DNA of 64,000 nt from Hydractinia symbiolongicarpus (GCF_029227915.1 NC_079888.1:5901001-5965000), one strand, 5' to 3'. Shown: positions 1-12,870, numbered from the stretch's first letter. Notes: a model not told the origin generated them from the sequence alone. Numbers and translations: made by a program.

Positions 1-943
1 ATTTGGAATTATTTTACATAAATATTGTCTTGTTTGAACTAGTTAACTCTATAATACTTCATTCACCATTAGATTTTTTAAGTTTCTTGTTTTCACATTA
101 AATAAATACATCTTGATATTTTACACATTTTGATGTATATATACCACCTTTCATCAGTCAGTATTAGCTCACCTATAGCTTCAATACTTTAAGTCTTCCA
201 GATCTACTTGATTGTCTTAACAAAACATTTATGTTTGTGTGCTCAATAAAATGAGACTTTCTTCAGGCATTTCTCTTTGTTTTGTTTTTTGTTTTATATT
301 TTAATAAGGATCATTATAACAAGTGAGAAGAAACTTAAATTTCTAGAAGTTTTTTTTTTATTATATATTATGTTTTCTTTGTCTATGATTCCTTCATTTA
401 TATTTTGTACACTACTAAAGTTTCCAAAAACATGTCCATCTCCCTCATTACTATATTCAGTGTGCGTTTTCTTCCATGATAATTTTCCTGTTCATTCCTT
501 ATCACTACCTCCAGTAGGTGTTAATAAAAAAATATATAAAAGAATCACAAATTTTTCTTGGTTTTCAGACGTTTTCGACAGTACATTCTCAGATTGGTAT
601 CAAATTGTAAATTCCCAAGTTTCGTCACCTAAATTATGAAGAAGTTATAAAAAAGTGCTATCATTAATAAGTTTAGAAAATTAGTTTTTTTAAATGGTTG
701 ATCTATGCACTTACACAAAGTTTTTTTCTTGACTTTTCCACCTTTTGTGAGGTAAGGTAGCATAATAAATTTATAGTCAGCTGCAAACTTGTTTGCGAAA
801 GGCTAAGAAGTAAAATGTTCTTTGATAAGATTGGAAATTTAATTGACCAGTAATGCAAACATAAACTTTATTCCATGGTGGAGAAGACTAACTCTTAAAA
901 TCCTTAAAAAGATTGAAGCTTTATTATCTTCTTGTTTTTATAG
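1..943. other. Upstream of / intron before the first visible SIN1 exon
   Basis: AT-rich sequence with no exon I can support. About 70 N-terminal residues of SIN1, judged against the vertebrate protein, should lie here or to the left of the window, but I could not identify them. A plausible acceptor occurs near 568, but no matching SIN1-like peptide follows it. The small open frames here have no recognisable content. Confidence 0.4.
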
Positions 944-3900
944 CACAGATTTTGGTGACTACTCACAGTCGTTTGACATTGCTGTTAGTCCAGGAGTTAT
1001 GGGACGAACCCCAAAAACAGGTCGTTTCGACAAAACACGGAAAAGGTGGGATTTTTTTCATTGTTAATGTTTTTACTTGCAAAGATATGTGTTAAAGTTA
1101 CTTACTTATTTTCATAACAGGCAAGAATATCATTGCAAGAATATTCATTGGGATGATAACAAGACTGAAAAGTTAACTCGTAAGCTTTTATTTTGATTTT
1201 TTTGCATGTGTTAATAATGTTTGAATTTTTTTCGCATGATAAAGACATTTATATAATGAATTTAATATAGTTAACACAACCATGTCATGTCTTTCATACA
1301 GAAGCGGAAATAGATGAATTGTTTCAAGAAAAAGAATTGAATGTAGAAGAAACAGAAATAACTATAAAGGTATCCAAACTGAGTCAGCTCTTGCAGGACT
1401 CACTTAACCAGCCCAGTAATCCATTTATTGACTATGCAAAGTTTGATGGCGAGGTAAGAAGACCAGTCACAATTGATTTTTTTTTAATATTTAAATTATT
1501 GGGAATGAAAACAACATTCTTATGTGAAAGTGGAATCTCTCTAATTTTGATCTGCTACAAAATATGGTATTGTGTTGTGGTTTGGAAATATATCTATAGC
1601 GTTTTTAATCTACCTATACTTAATTTATCCTTGTTTAGGGACTGGAAGACACTTGTCCTACGAGAGATATTTGTATTTTTTTAACATTCTTACCTACAGA
1701 GGTAACTTTACTTTTTTTATTAACAAATTCAAATCTGTTGAAAATTTAAACACTTAATATTGTGAATCAAGATGCTTTTAAATTGAATGCCAGATATTAT
1801 ATAGATATGTGGCTTCCATTAAAGTTTTTAGAAATCTTGTATATAGTTAAACAGTACAAGCGAATGTGCTATTATTATCACAAAATGTATTGAATTTTCT
1901 AATACCTCAATGCTGTACACTTGAAACCATGCCAAAATTCCCCCCGAAAAACACTGACATATAATTTAATTCTCCCTTTCAATACCATTATGCAGGCATT
2001 GTCTATAAAATATTTTTGTATTTAGGAAGAGCGGTTACAGCCAATAAATATCACTTATGTTGGTAAGTGACTTGAGCTTTTGTAACCAACATTTTACTTT
2101 GAAATTAATATAGTTATGTAATTATCATGCAATGTGCAAATGTTCTTTTGTTTATAGATACTGCATGTGTACAAGATACAATTGGTTTAATTTTATATAA
2201 ATATGTGCTCGAAGGGAGAAAACCGAAAGCACAAGTAAGACTTTCTATGATTGAAATGTGTAAAGTAGCATCTGATTAAAATGCATTGAATTTTAAAAGT
2301 GAACTCAGTTTCAAAAAGGTGAAACATATATAGTTGGTTCATCAGCAGTTAGCCCACAATGGTCAATGTGATACTCACAATGTTGAAAGTACTTGGACTA
2401 CTTTGAAGAATTGTCTTCTAGAAGCTTCTGATGATACCTGTGGGTGGACGAAAGGACCAGCTAGACTTAGACAGACCTGGTGGTGGAATAATGAGGTTGA
2501 CCAGTGTATAAAGGAAAAGAAGCCAAGCGTCGTGTTCGTACAGCAGTGTATAAGGCAAAATCAGAAGCAGAGAGAAACAGATTTGCAGATGTGTTAAGAA
2601 AGGAACACCAGCGCAATGAGGTATTAAAGATAGCGAAGCAAATGAAGAAGATTAATCAAGATGTTGTAGGTGAGAAGTGTATACATAATGATGAAGGTGT
2701 TTTGGCTAGCACAGAGGAGGAGAAAAGGGTAGCTTAGAAGAATTATTATCAGAGGTTGCTTAACACTGAGATTGATTGGGATGAGGATAATTTGCCTGAT
2801 GATGATGTTGTAGAAGGGCCAGCTATGCAGATTAAGACAGAATGGGTAGTGGAGGCCATTAGGAAATTGAAGATTGCCAAGGCTGCAGGAGTATCAGGTA
2901 TTGTTGCAGAGATGGTAAAAGCATCTGGATATATTGGAGTTGAGCTTCTTATAAGTCTTGCTAACCAGATTATAAAGGATGGTGCTATTCCGAGTGAGTG
3001 GCAGTCAAGTGTAATAGCGAATTATTTCAAGGACAAGGATGATGCATTACATAGAGGTTTGAAATTGGTTGATCAAGTAATGAAAGTTATTGAAAGAGTG
3101 ATTGATAAGTTACTAGAGAAAGAATTGATATAGAAAAGTTGCAATTTGGTTTTGTTCCAGGGCGTGGCACTACCTTCAGGAAAAATATTTAGGAAAGAGA
3201 AAGAATCTCTATTTTGCCTTTGTAGATTTAGAGAAAGCTTTTGATAGAGTGCCACGTAAATTTATTTGGTGGGCTATGAGAAAATTAGGTGTGGATGAGT
3301 GGCTAGTTACGATGGTACAGTCTATGTACAGCAATGCTAGAAGTCGTGTCAGAATTCACTTAGTGATGAATTTAATGTAAATGTTGGTCTACATCAGGGC
3401 TCTGTACTTAGTTCTTTGTTGTTTGTTCTAGTCTTAGAAGCGCTGTCAATGGAGTTCAGAACAGGTTGTCCATGGGAGTTATTGTATGCAGATGATTTGG
3501 TTCTCATAGCAGAGTCGATGGAAGAATTAGTTGAAAAGTTTGAGAAGTGGAAGAAAGGACTAGTAGAGAAAGGGCTGAAGGTAAACACAGCAAAGTCTAA
3601 AGTCATGTTTAGTAGCATTGCAGCCAAGTGTGACCCTGTAGTTGGAAAGTGGCCTTGTGGAGTTTGCAGGAAAGGGGTTGGTAGTAGCTTAATTTTTTGT
3701 TAGACTTGCAAGCATTGAGTACATAAGAAGGACAGTAGTATTGGTGGAAGGTTAAGAGCTGACATTCAGTCTATATGCAAGCGTTGCAAAGGTGAGATTA
3801 TAGAGAATGAAGTATTTCCAGCTTCAATGATGTGCAACAGTGGCTCGTTAGAGATAATTGAGAACTTCTGTTACTTAGGTGATATGTTTGGCAGTGAAGG

Positions 3901-6900
3901 GGGTGTTGGAAAAAGTGTTACTTGCAGGATAGGTGTTCTGCTTGGAAAAAGTTCAGAGAGTTACTTCCTTTGTTGACTAGCAGAGTCTTGTCTACTGAGG
4001 TAGGTTGTATGAGGCCTGTGTAAGAAGAGTTATGTTGTACCGTAGTGAGACATAGCAGTGAAGCAGGAAGATCTTGACCATTTAAAAAGGAATGATATGA
4101 GAATGGTTAGGTGGATGTGTAACGCCAGTCTGAGAGACAGAAAGAGTTCAGATGAGCTAAGAAGCAGGCTAAGTATCCGTATAATTAAGGATGTTATCCA
4201 GATAAGAAGATTAAATTGGTTGGGGCACTTGGAAAGAATGGAGAAGGATAATTGGGTGAGAAAGTGTAGAGACATGATAGTTCCTGGGGCAAAGCCCAGA
4301 AACAGACCGAGAAAGACTTGACAGGAGGTTTTAAGGACAGACTTGATACAGAGGAAGTTGAGCTTAGATCTAACTCAGTCTAGATCAAATTGGAAGAGGG
4401 TCATTAATATACTACATCCAACCCATGCTAGCATGGAAAACGGATGTTAAGCCGAGAATGATAAATGATTATGATTTTCTTGTCTTTTCCACCAAGGTTG
4501 TATTCCGATTGTTATACTTATCCCAGGCATGTTAAGGTTGAAGTTGAAGTAACGCTAGCAGCCATATTGCAAAAAAAAGGCTACAACCGCCCCCTTAACT
4601 TGTATAATGCATCATAACAAATCTAGTAACACCCACCTAACAATATTTTTAATCTTAAGGCCTCATTTATTCATTCTCTATAGTATTAAAAACCAAATGT
4701 AACAGATAATCAGGCGAACTAATGTTCTTATATGATAAAAAACATGACAGGGCCATAAATTTAGCACACAAGATGACATTTTTGGTACTTTTGTTTAAGT
4801 TCAGAGACAAGAAACAAGTTAAAGACGTAGATCATACACTAAAATAACTAAAACTATCCGTAATACTTAAAAATTATCTGTTACATAAAAATTTCTGTCC
4901 TACCCTCATCCACTCCTAAATTTTCAGAACAGTTCGTAACAAAACGATCATACCCCTATAATTATTGAAATAGCTCCCTACTGTAAATAAGGGCTATAAA
5001 GTAATGAAATTCTTGACGTGCTTAAAAATAAAAATCTGACCGTAGATGTTTATTTGATTAGGGACACTTATTTGGAAGGTAAGTTTATGTTTAAAGGTGC
5101 TAAAATTAAGAGTTGAATTAAAATTGAGTATGTTGCTAGAAGTTTATAACTACCTACCTACCTACCTGGGTAGGATGCGATTTTTTACTACGGTTTACGG
5201 TATTAATTAATGTCAATTTCTACAGTGATACTAATGATTATCAAATAAAAATTGGGATGCAAACATTTCCCTTTTAGAGTGACTTAAAAGCGTATTCATT
5301 ACATATTGCTGAAGAAGATGGAGAAGCTGACATGGATTTTCCAGGTAAACAAACTTTTCAATTTGTTCCTTTCACCACGTTTGTTATGTTATAAATCCTG
5401 GTGATTTTTGTAGCAGCAAACAACTTTTCAAATGAATCGACCATTTAAAATATGATTTTTATTTCAGCGTTAGATGACAAGGAGTTGATGTCAAAGTTTG
5501 AATTTCATTATCTGGCTTTGGTTGAGGTATGGACTCAATAAGCCAATACTAGCACAGTCTTAAGAAAATGTAAATAAATTCATTATCCAGGAATAATTTT
5601 GTTTTTGTAAGGTTTAGTACACCGAGACTAAATTCAAAGGGGAGTTATAAATTACGGTTTACGGTGGTAATCTCATGTCGAAATTTGTACAAATTGGCTT
5701 GTTACAAGCTCGTGAGCTTGTATTAAAACGCAAATGTGTCCTACAAGAATAGAAATTTTTGCCTCTCTGAGCACCGACACGGGAGTCGTCGTGTGTTCGA
5801 ATCTCATCGTGGTAACTATTTTTACTTTTTTTTTCTTTTTTAAAAAGATAAAATAACTGCGTAGTATGTAAAAAATATTATTGCGTATCTGAATAGTAAA
5901 ATATGTCGTGTCTAACTTCGTAACAAAAATCACAATTTTATAGACAGCTTTTTGTAAACTTTATTCGCGAGGTTGTTTACGTATACCATACGTCTTGTTT
6001 TTTTCTATGCTAGATTTACCTACACTAACAGAGGTACAATTTAATTTTTGTTTGAACTTGTCTTTATAGAAGCACAAAGTGAATCGAGCTCCTGTTAAAA
6101 ACTCTGTTTCAGTCAAAATGTAAGTTTCATTTCCTCTTTGTGTGAATCAGTACAGAAAAGGTAGCTTCAGATAACGAGAAATATTCTTGTTATTGTATTA
6201 AGCGAAGAAAACTTATAAATAAGTATGCTGCTTTGATAAAATTTGAAATAAAATTCCAAGTACAAAGTTCGTCCCAGGTTTTTCGAAATTTCTTGTTCCA
6301 GACTTTAGTTTTGTGTTTTGTTCTTGCTTAGATCGATCCCTCAGAACGGATATTCTGTTGTTAAAGTAGATCGTACAGATGTGAAAATGAAAGTAGTACT
6401 AGCTAAATTTCTTAAAAAGAGAGGAATCAAAAAAAATGGTGAGCATGATTTAAGTTATTACGTTACATAATTTTTAGAATCATTACACTTTGATTTTTTA
6501 CCTTATATTTCACAGGATGTTGGAATACCCGTTTTACAGTTTTGTATATTTGATTTTTTAGGACGTGAATATTTCTTGGAGAAACAAGGCGAGGAAGGAC
6601 ATCACATCGATATGGAAACAACTTTGGAGAGTACCGGCACATTAACATTCAACCTTGTTCGAGACAGTGGAGGTAATTTTTTCGTATTACACTTAACTTG
6701 GTGTAGGTTTAACAAAAGTGCATGATTTTTTTAAACAATTGAGGTTTCAAAATGAGGCTGAAGGATGCTTATAAAAGTACTTTTTCTGGCTTAAAATATG
6801 CTTAGGTTATGCTTAATGGCAAAAAGATTTATTGAAATATGCTTATGAAAAATACATAATCAGGCTCAAAATATGCTCATTTGAAAAAAAAAGTTGCATT

Positions 6901-9900
6901 TGAATTTTGAGCATCAGTAATTACAAATCTCACTACATACTGGTTAATTAAGACATAAGTAATAAAAAGAAAAACTTTACAACATTTTCTTAGGCTTTAC
7001 ATAATGCTTAAAAACGACCAAATTTAAGCCTAGAGATGCTTACAAATGTCATGCTTATAAAAAAAAACATCTGACAGTCTCCTCCACGAAGTACTCAGCA
7101 TGACTATGATGGTGTTTTAGTCAGTAGTCCATTTGATAGCCTGTAACCCAAACAGTACAGAAGACCTGTCTTTAATGACACGATGTTCTGTTATTTCTAT
7201 GGAGCAGCTCTTCTATGAAACTGGTTAAACTTTTTTTTTGTTTCTTTCATACTGGTTAATTCAGATATAAAGAATAAAAGGAAAACTTTACGACATTTCC
7301 TTAGGCTTTACAAAATGCTTTATGCTTAGAAAATGACCAAATTTAAGCCTACAGATGCTTATAAATGTCATGCCTATAAAAACATGTAACGATGGTGTCA
7401 GATAGTAAGTTGTTTGTTAGCACATAACCCAAAGGCCTATGTTTAGTGCAATGATGTTCTGTTATTTCTATGAAATAGCTCTTGTCTGCAACTGGTTTTT
7501 CTAATGTAGCTCGAAAACCTGATGAAAAAGAATTACAAACAAAAACTTCAACAGCTCAAGCAGAAATCATGAGTTTACAATACAAGGTAATTTATATTCT
7601 AAATCAAAATTTTTCCCCATTTCCACCATCCACAAGTGTTGAAGAAGGCTGTTTGCAAAAAAGTCAGAAATACTGCAGCGAAGTCATAACTTTTCATTCC
7701 AGTGTAAAGTCACGTTACTTTTATCTACAGTAAATAAAAGTCATTCTGGAACGAATTCTATCAACGAAATGTAACATAATCTTTAAATATTCGGTTTAGT
7801 TGTGTGGAGATTTTTTGTAAATTTGGTTTGTTGTGCACTCCTCCACACTTTCTAAATGTTTAGTTGATGAAATATCTAATCTGAAAAGTATTGTATATTT
7901 GGCGATGCTTGACTAACTTTTTAGACGTTTAAAGATTACTACTCGCATTTTTCTCTGTAAAAATAACAGTTTCTTTGAAACAATGTACAATGTTTGATAT
8001 TTATTTCTGCTTTTAGTCATACCGTGTATTATTGGTGCATCGTTTACTTGCATCTACAGAAGTATCGCTTGGTATACATGGTCAAAAAATTGAGATCGAT
8101 CCGGTAGCACAACCAAAATCACAGAAATTTTTCACTTTACTTGACTTTACGAGAAACAAACCGGTTTGTAGAATTTCTTTCTTCGTAAACCTATTGTTTT
8201 AAAAATATTATATTGAACGCTGACTTTTGAACATTCTTAATAGACAGGGCGTTTCTTACCTCTAAAGCATTACCTTTGCAATCAATTGAAGTCGATGTTG
8301 ATTGGTTCAATTGATTTTAGAAACCCCTATAGTCACAAGACCTTACGTAAAATTCCATGTGCACGCGCCCAATGAATTTATCATCCTTTCTCGTTCCAGG
8401 TCTCTTTAGCTGTCAACAACATTGCTGATTGTGAGATCACAGAAGAAAAACCTGGCAGAGCTGTTTTTAGAATATATTATAAAAAATCAGAAGACTTTAA
8501 ACATTATGAGTTCGAAGCCTCACCTCAAATCGCAAGTATGTAACTCTCTATTTCTATCCATTATTTCAGCCCTTTACTTGTTTTTGAACTGAATCCTGTT
8601 TAACCTGGTTTTAAACCGAAGTGATTTTGAACCGAAGAATTATTTTATTTGATGTTGAAACGAAGTGTTAATTCAATCCCTATATTCCTGATTTTGGATC
8701 CGAAAAGTTATTTCAGCCCCTTTTATTATGATTTACAATCTTGATTTTTTTTCATTTTCTCCCCACCAAACAATTTTTTTAAGCAACTCAAGTACTAGGT
8801 CAAGACTTCAGTTAGTTAGAAAAAATACATGCTTTTTTTGACCGAGGTGTCTTAGTAGCTTTGGAAGTTGGGACGAGTAAACTTCCGAACCAACGCACAT
8901 CTCGACAACCAATCAGAATTCTGAATACGCTGCCATGTTTATTATCGATGTTGGTCATGGCGCAGACGTCTTCATAATTGAAGCTGTGATCAAGAACACT
9001 TCAAGGCAACTTAAATGCGCAAATTAAAAAAACCCAGGCCGTAAAATTTCACTTAGCCTTTAATCTATCTAAATCTGTCATTATCGATTAAACCCACTTG
9101 CGGTCGGAATGTTCTCCTTCGTGCTCTCCTTTTGGGCACAAAGTGTACTTTTTACGGTCAAACCTTCACAGTACAAACCTTAATTATGCAGAATTTACAA
9201 GCAAAACAGCGTTAAAATGTCACTAAATGGCAAAAATTAAGCAGTATCTAAAAGATATTAAAGATTTATATTATATATTAAAAATTAAGTCTTGTATTTA
9301 TGAAGGTTTCACCACAAACGCATTATGATTATGGCATGTGTAACCATTTCATAATGGCTGCTTAATCTGAATACTGGCCTGTGATTGGTTTAACCAGTAT
9401 TATGACGTCACTGTTAAACTTATTCTTGTAGTCATTGTATTGTTCCACAAAACTTTGTTCTTGCCAACTAGGTTGATCCTCGTTTATTGTTAACGAGTAA
9501 ATAAAATGTTATAGAATTCTAGAACTTCGTAAATTTGAAATTAAGCGCACAATTTTTTTCACATAATTTGGTGTGATGTGCACATGTAACATTAATGATG
9601 CACCTTTTGATATCGTTAGATTGATTGTGTTTTGGTATTTTGTAGCAAAATATGATGTTATTTACGCTTCATACGATTTTTAATAAAAACTTGACACAGG
9701 AAGTACTATGAAAATCAGAGCTTAAATATTGAGAACTTTCATGTTTGTGCTATTGTATTCTAGCTAGATTTTCTTTTTCTTTAGACGAAATTTTACGTAA
9801 AATTCACAATATATTAAAATCACGACCACAAGCTGTGCGAACTGAATTTTTAACAGCAAAAAAACGAACATACGAAAAAGCGAAGCGCAGGTGACACTTC

Positions 9901-10606
9901 AAGTCTTGTTGTTGTTGTTGTTGTTGCTATTGGTTACAAGTTATGAGTATTGTCAATGAAATTAAACCAACCACCAGCCCTTCACTTTTTACTTTTGTTG
10001 TGATCTATTAAACTTCAAAATAGAGTGTTATGTTAGTATTGGTAGAGTTTAGTTTCGTTATGTATATTTTGTGGAAATTATGTCCTTCAAGCAGGGTACC
10101 TCGCCTTTCATTTATCTGCAATAAATAATTCCTCATCGATCAATCAAAAAGAGGGGCGTGTCAAATAATACTATCCGAATTACGACGACTGTGTACCGAA
10201 TTACGACGACTTTATGACACGACTGGTAATGTCGGCAATACATTTTTCACGAAAGTATTCGTATAAATAGATTGAAAACAGTTTCTTGTGCGTGATAAGA
10301 TTTGCCGGCAGCCCAACTTTACCAATCCCCTATAGAAGCCAAGTCATGCGGAAAGGTAGAGGAGAAAGGTTAATTTTCATAACTACAAAAACGTTACAAG
10401 TAATAAACAAAGATCGAGAAGGAAAAGGGCGTGCATTTAAAAAACTTTTAGGGCGTAAATTCGCAAGTATTATGAATACGGCTTAAGAAAGTCATTTCCA
10501 TTCTTCTTGATTTTGCAGCTACGATTCTCTTTTTCTTTCTACTACTCCGAAAAACAAACTCAACAAAACAAAGTCCCTTTTGCTTTTTTACGTTTTGGAT
10601 TTCTAG
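944..10606 (+). CDS. MAPKAP1: SIN1/MAPKAP1, TORC2 subunit (N-terminus missing)
   Basis: SIN1 is an obligate subunit of mTOR complex 2 that recruits AKT/SGK substrates and binds membranes. I read 15 exons with consistent phases: 944-1045, 1121-1179, 1302-1453, 1639-1701, 2026-2062, 2158-2234, 5278-5344, 5468-5526, 6070-6119, 6332-6438, 6562-6672, 7510-7586, 8017-8163, 8400-8535, 9785-9890. Exon 3 carries NPFIDYAKFDG and begins the CRIM domain (about residues 88-205 of this fragment). Exon 7 carries SLHIAEEDGEADMDFP. The Ras-binding domain follows (about 209-292) and then a PH domain (about 308-448). The end is ambiguous. Reading on from 9890 gives a stop at 9892-9894, with AATAAA at 10120. Splicing at 9890 to a strong acceptor at 10518 adds 28 residues (RSYDSLF...) ending at 10604-10606, and this matches the RRTSFSF-type tail of vertebrate SIN1. 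At about 478 residues it is close to the 522 of human SIN1 minus its N-terminus. Confidence 0.93.
2330..4480 (+). mobile_element. Decayed non-LTR retrotransposon (LINE) in a SIN1 intron
   Basis: This is a broken copy lying between SIN1 exons 6 and 7, in the same orientation as the gene. Translated pieces in several frames show the end of an endonuclease-like region (near 2334-2590), then reverse transcriptase blocks: the EMVKASG region, FGFVPGRGTT (near 3145), FVDLEKAFDRVPR (near 3220), GLHQGSVLS (near 3390) and the catalytic YADDLVLIAES (near 3485). A basic C-terminal tail (LGHLERMEKDNWVRKC, RPRKT) follows. Stops and frameshifts interrupt it throughout. The 3' end runs into short TGAT-rich repeats (about 4455-4478), as in RTE-like LINEs. 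The clade is uncertain and the 5' end is missing. A truncated relative lies at 51.0-51.4 kb. Confidence 0.88.
5690..5830 (+). repeat. tRNA-like fragment, possible SINE remnant
   Basis: Within a SIN1 intron, the segment 5760-5810 resembles the central and 3' half of a tRNA: GAGCACCGACACGGGAGTCG followed by a B-box-like TGTTCGAATCTC, and then a T-rich run from about 5819. No good A box or acceptor stem closes it, so it is not a functional tRNA. A tRNA-derived SINE remnant is the likeliest reading, but I have no second copy in the window. Confidence 0.3.
6935..7495. repeat. Diverged tandem duplication ending at a SIN1 splice acceptor
   Basis: Two copies of a 250-300-bp unit lie side by side in the intron before SIN1 exon 12: about 6935-7230 and 7250-7495. 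Shared blocks include the AAACTTTAC..CATTT.CTTAGGCTTTAC region, the ACCAAATTTAAGCCTA block and GATGTTCTGTTATTTCTATG. The second copy runs into the pyrimidine tract of the acceptor at 7509. Confidence 0.75.
8536..9784. other. SIN1 intron, no gene seen
   Basis: A 1.25-kb intron between SIN1 exons 14 and 15. Near 8590-8710 short phrases resembling TTGAACCGAAG recur imperfectly. Around 8900-8945 and 9360-9405 there are loosely inverted segments with AACCAATCA-type motifs, too weak to call an element. Confidence 0.5.
10120..10125 (+). promoter_or_regulatory. AATAAA polyadenylation signal (short SIN1 end)
   Basis: A canonical AATAAA lies about 225 bases after the first in-frame stop (9892-9894) of SIN1. 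It would serve a transcript that reads through the exon-15 donor. It lies inside the intron if the longer C-terminus (10519-10606) is used. Confidence 0.4.
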
Positions 10607-11130
10607 ATAGCAGACTTTTAAGATGGATACTTACATTAAGGTACTTTGCCTATCTGTTTTTCTCCTATATAAATCCAAGAGAATTTTTTTTAGCCCTGTT
10701 TGAAGTAAGTTGCTATTTTTATTTAAACGATTGTATTTAGTTTATATAATTATTTTTGTTTTATATTACGTCATGCTATAAACAAAATATAAGTTTTCTC
10801 GATTTTATATTTCAAATCAGACCAACAGCCACAGCAGGCAGTGGAACGAAACAAAATGTTTATTTTTACTAAAGGACCATATTTTCTGTATTTTTTATTG
10901 TCGAATAATTAACATCTAAGACCTGCGTGTTTAGTCAAATATGGAATTGAATCAGCAAGGATTTTTTGTTTAGTTATCTTGCGCAAAATTGGCAGCTGTA
11001 CTCAAATATTAAAAAAACGCGGAAATATTACTGATTTTTTTATACTTTTATTATAAGTTAGATGGCGCAAAAAAAAAAAACAATGGAGCAGTTTCTAGGT
11101 CACAAAATAACAACAAAGAGTTATACTTAA

Positions 11131-11136
11131 TTTATT
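11131..11136 (-). promoter_or_regulatory. AATAAA polyadenylation signal for the Lys/Glu-rich gene
   Basis: TTTATT on the + strand reads AATAAA on the - strand, about 165 bases downstream of the stop of the secreted Lys/Glu-rich gene. Position and spacing fit its 3' end. Confidence 0.5.
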
Positions 11137-11301
11137 CTGTGGATGTTTTGCGATAATACAGATTAGATATGCTACATAAGTGTCGTCCAAGACTTCTTTT
11201 GTGGTAAAACACTGAAGAACTTAGATTTCCATTTTGATGAATCGAAGCCCAGGTTATTTTCTTTTTTTTTTATCCTTACAGCGAATTAAATATATGTGAA
11301 T

Positions 11302-12814
11302 TCAGAAATACGGTTCAATGACGTCATTTTTGTTGATGTAGCCTCGACGGTAGTTTTCTAGCGCCATCACGTTTTCAAGCACTGTTTCCAATCTTTCCCG
11401 TTTTCTTGCATTTCTTCTCTCAATCAACACGTCCAATAAGTCGTTTAGAATCCTTCTCTTGCGACGCATTTCCTCTTCTTTATATGCGACGGCATTTTCA
11501 GTTGACTTTTTCGACACGACGTCTGACATTTCAGCTACTTGGTCGTTGTCGTCAACTACCGCGTCTTCACTTTTTTTATTTTCATTTTCAACTTTATCTT
11601 TTACTTCTTCGTTTTTGACTTCTTTTTTGCTATTGCATTCCTTTTTATCTCCCCCACACGTACTTTCAGCAGCATATTCTGTTTCTACTGAACTCTCCTT
11701 CTTTACGCTTTTATCCTCATCTTTCTGTTTTTCATTTTCTGTTGCCTCAACTTCCTTTTTTGAAGAATCTTCAGCATCTTTTTTTGTTGTTTTCTTTTCT
11801 TTGTCTTCTTCCTTCGCAGTTTCTTTTTTACTCTTTCCTGCTGACTCTTTCTTCACAGCCTCGTTTTCCTTTTTTTCTGTTGTTTCTTTTTCCACAGCCT
11901 CTTTCTCACTCTTTCCGGCTGATTCTTTCTTCACAGTCTCTTTCTCACCCTTCCCGGCTGTTTCTTTCTTCTCGCTATTTTTCTCACCATTAGCTGTAAT
12001 TTCATTATTGATCTCATCTTCTTTTTTATCAACTTTATCTTCTGTAGTAGCCTCTTTTATACTCACTGCGGTCTCTTTCTTAGCGACATTCTTTTTATCA
12101 ACCTTTGTTTCCTTTTGGTCAGCCACAGCCTCTTTCTTTTTTACTTCAACCTCTTTTTTAATTTGTTTATCAGCCTCATTTTGGTCTGTAGCACTCTTTT
12201 TCTTGGCTGCAAAAACTTCTCGATCAACCATTACCCTTTTAGTCTCGAGTTCGGCATTTTCATTCTTTTCCCTTTGTGATATGGAACTTTCATCGTTTTC
12301 TTCTCCCTTCAAGTTTCTTTTTAACAAATCAGCTAAGGTCTCTATGGTGTTATCTACTTCAACATTTGCATTTTCCTCCCTTGAAGCAACTTTTGAAAAG
12401 TCTGCGGTTCCAATAATATTTTCTTTGTTCGCTTGCTCTCCATCTCGCTTTCTTTTTACTACCAAATCTTCTAGGCGAGCGATTTCTCGATCCAATTTAT
12501 CGTTAAACTCCTGTCGTTCGTCGTGTTTCGAATTTTCGAGCAAACTTTCACGTTGCACTTTTTCTAACGCATCTTCGATCGCTCTTCTCAATATATCTCT
12601 GCTAAAATATTTTCCTAAAAATATATAAAATAAAAATGTTTTATGAATAAATATAGATAAAAGATAAAAGGAGACGCTAAAAGTTTGATTTTTTCTATTT
12701 ATTTATAAAATATGAAAATTTTAATTCAACATAGATACCTTGACTGACAGAACGAGCTTCAATATTTACAAGCGATGCAAGCAAGACAAGACTGATCACC
12801 GAGTATACAGCCAT
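11302..12814 (-). CDS. Secreted Lys/Glu-rich low-complexity protein, family unknown
   Basis: Two exons: 12739-12814 (start codon at 12814) and 11302-12614, joined in phase, giving 462 residues. Exon 1 encodes a typical signal peptide, MAVYSVISLVLLASLVNIEA, with a likely cut after EA (about residue 20). The mature chain is highly charged. An acidic/basic N-terminal part is followed by a KKE-rich stretch (about 160-380). Within it are four tandem copies of a ~13-residue unit (about 245-297) such as AGKSEKEAVEKET and AGKSKKETAKEED. The C-terminal ~60 residues change character (RRKRRILNDLLDVLIERRNA) and look helical with dibasic sites. Only two cysteines are visible, in TCGGDKKEC. A TATA-like box at 12863-12870 and an AATAAA at 11131 frame the gene. 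I do not recognise a family. A matrix, mucus or vesicle-packed protein is possible but unproven. Confidence 0.82.
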
Positions 12815-12862
12815 CCCTTCAACGAAAGATAGGTCGCTTTTTTTTCAATCTTCTTTTCCTCC

Positions 12863-12870
12863 CTTATATA
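12863..12870 (-). promoter_or_regulatory. TATA box of the Lys/Glu-rich gene
   Basis: On the - strand the sequence reads TATATAAG, 49 bases upstream of the start codon at 12814. This would place transcription start near 12835 with a very short leader. It fits a strongly expressed secreted-protein gene, but no transcript evidence is available here. Confidence 0.5.

Noticed and set aside
5760-5810. Possible tRNA gene
   Set aside because: B-box-like sequence only; acceptor stem and A box do not form, so kept only as a repeat remnant.
11459-12628. 389-codon open frame on the + strand opposite the Lys/Glu-rich gene
   Set aside because: It is the mirror of Lys and Glu codons (AAR/GAR read backwards as Phe/Leu/Ser), gives a meaningless Ser/Phe-rich string, and lacks a supported start or splice context.
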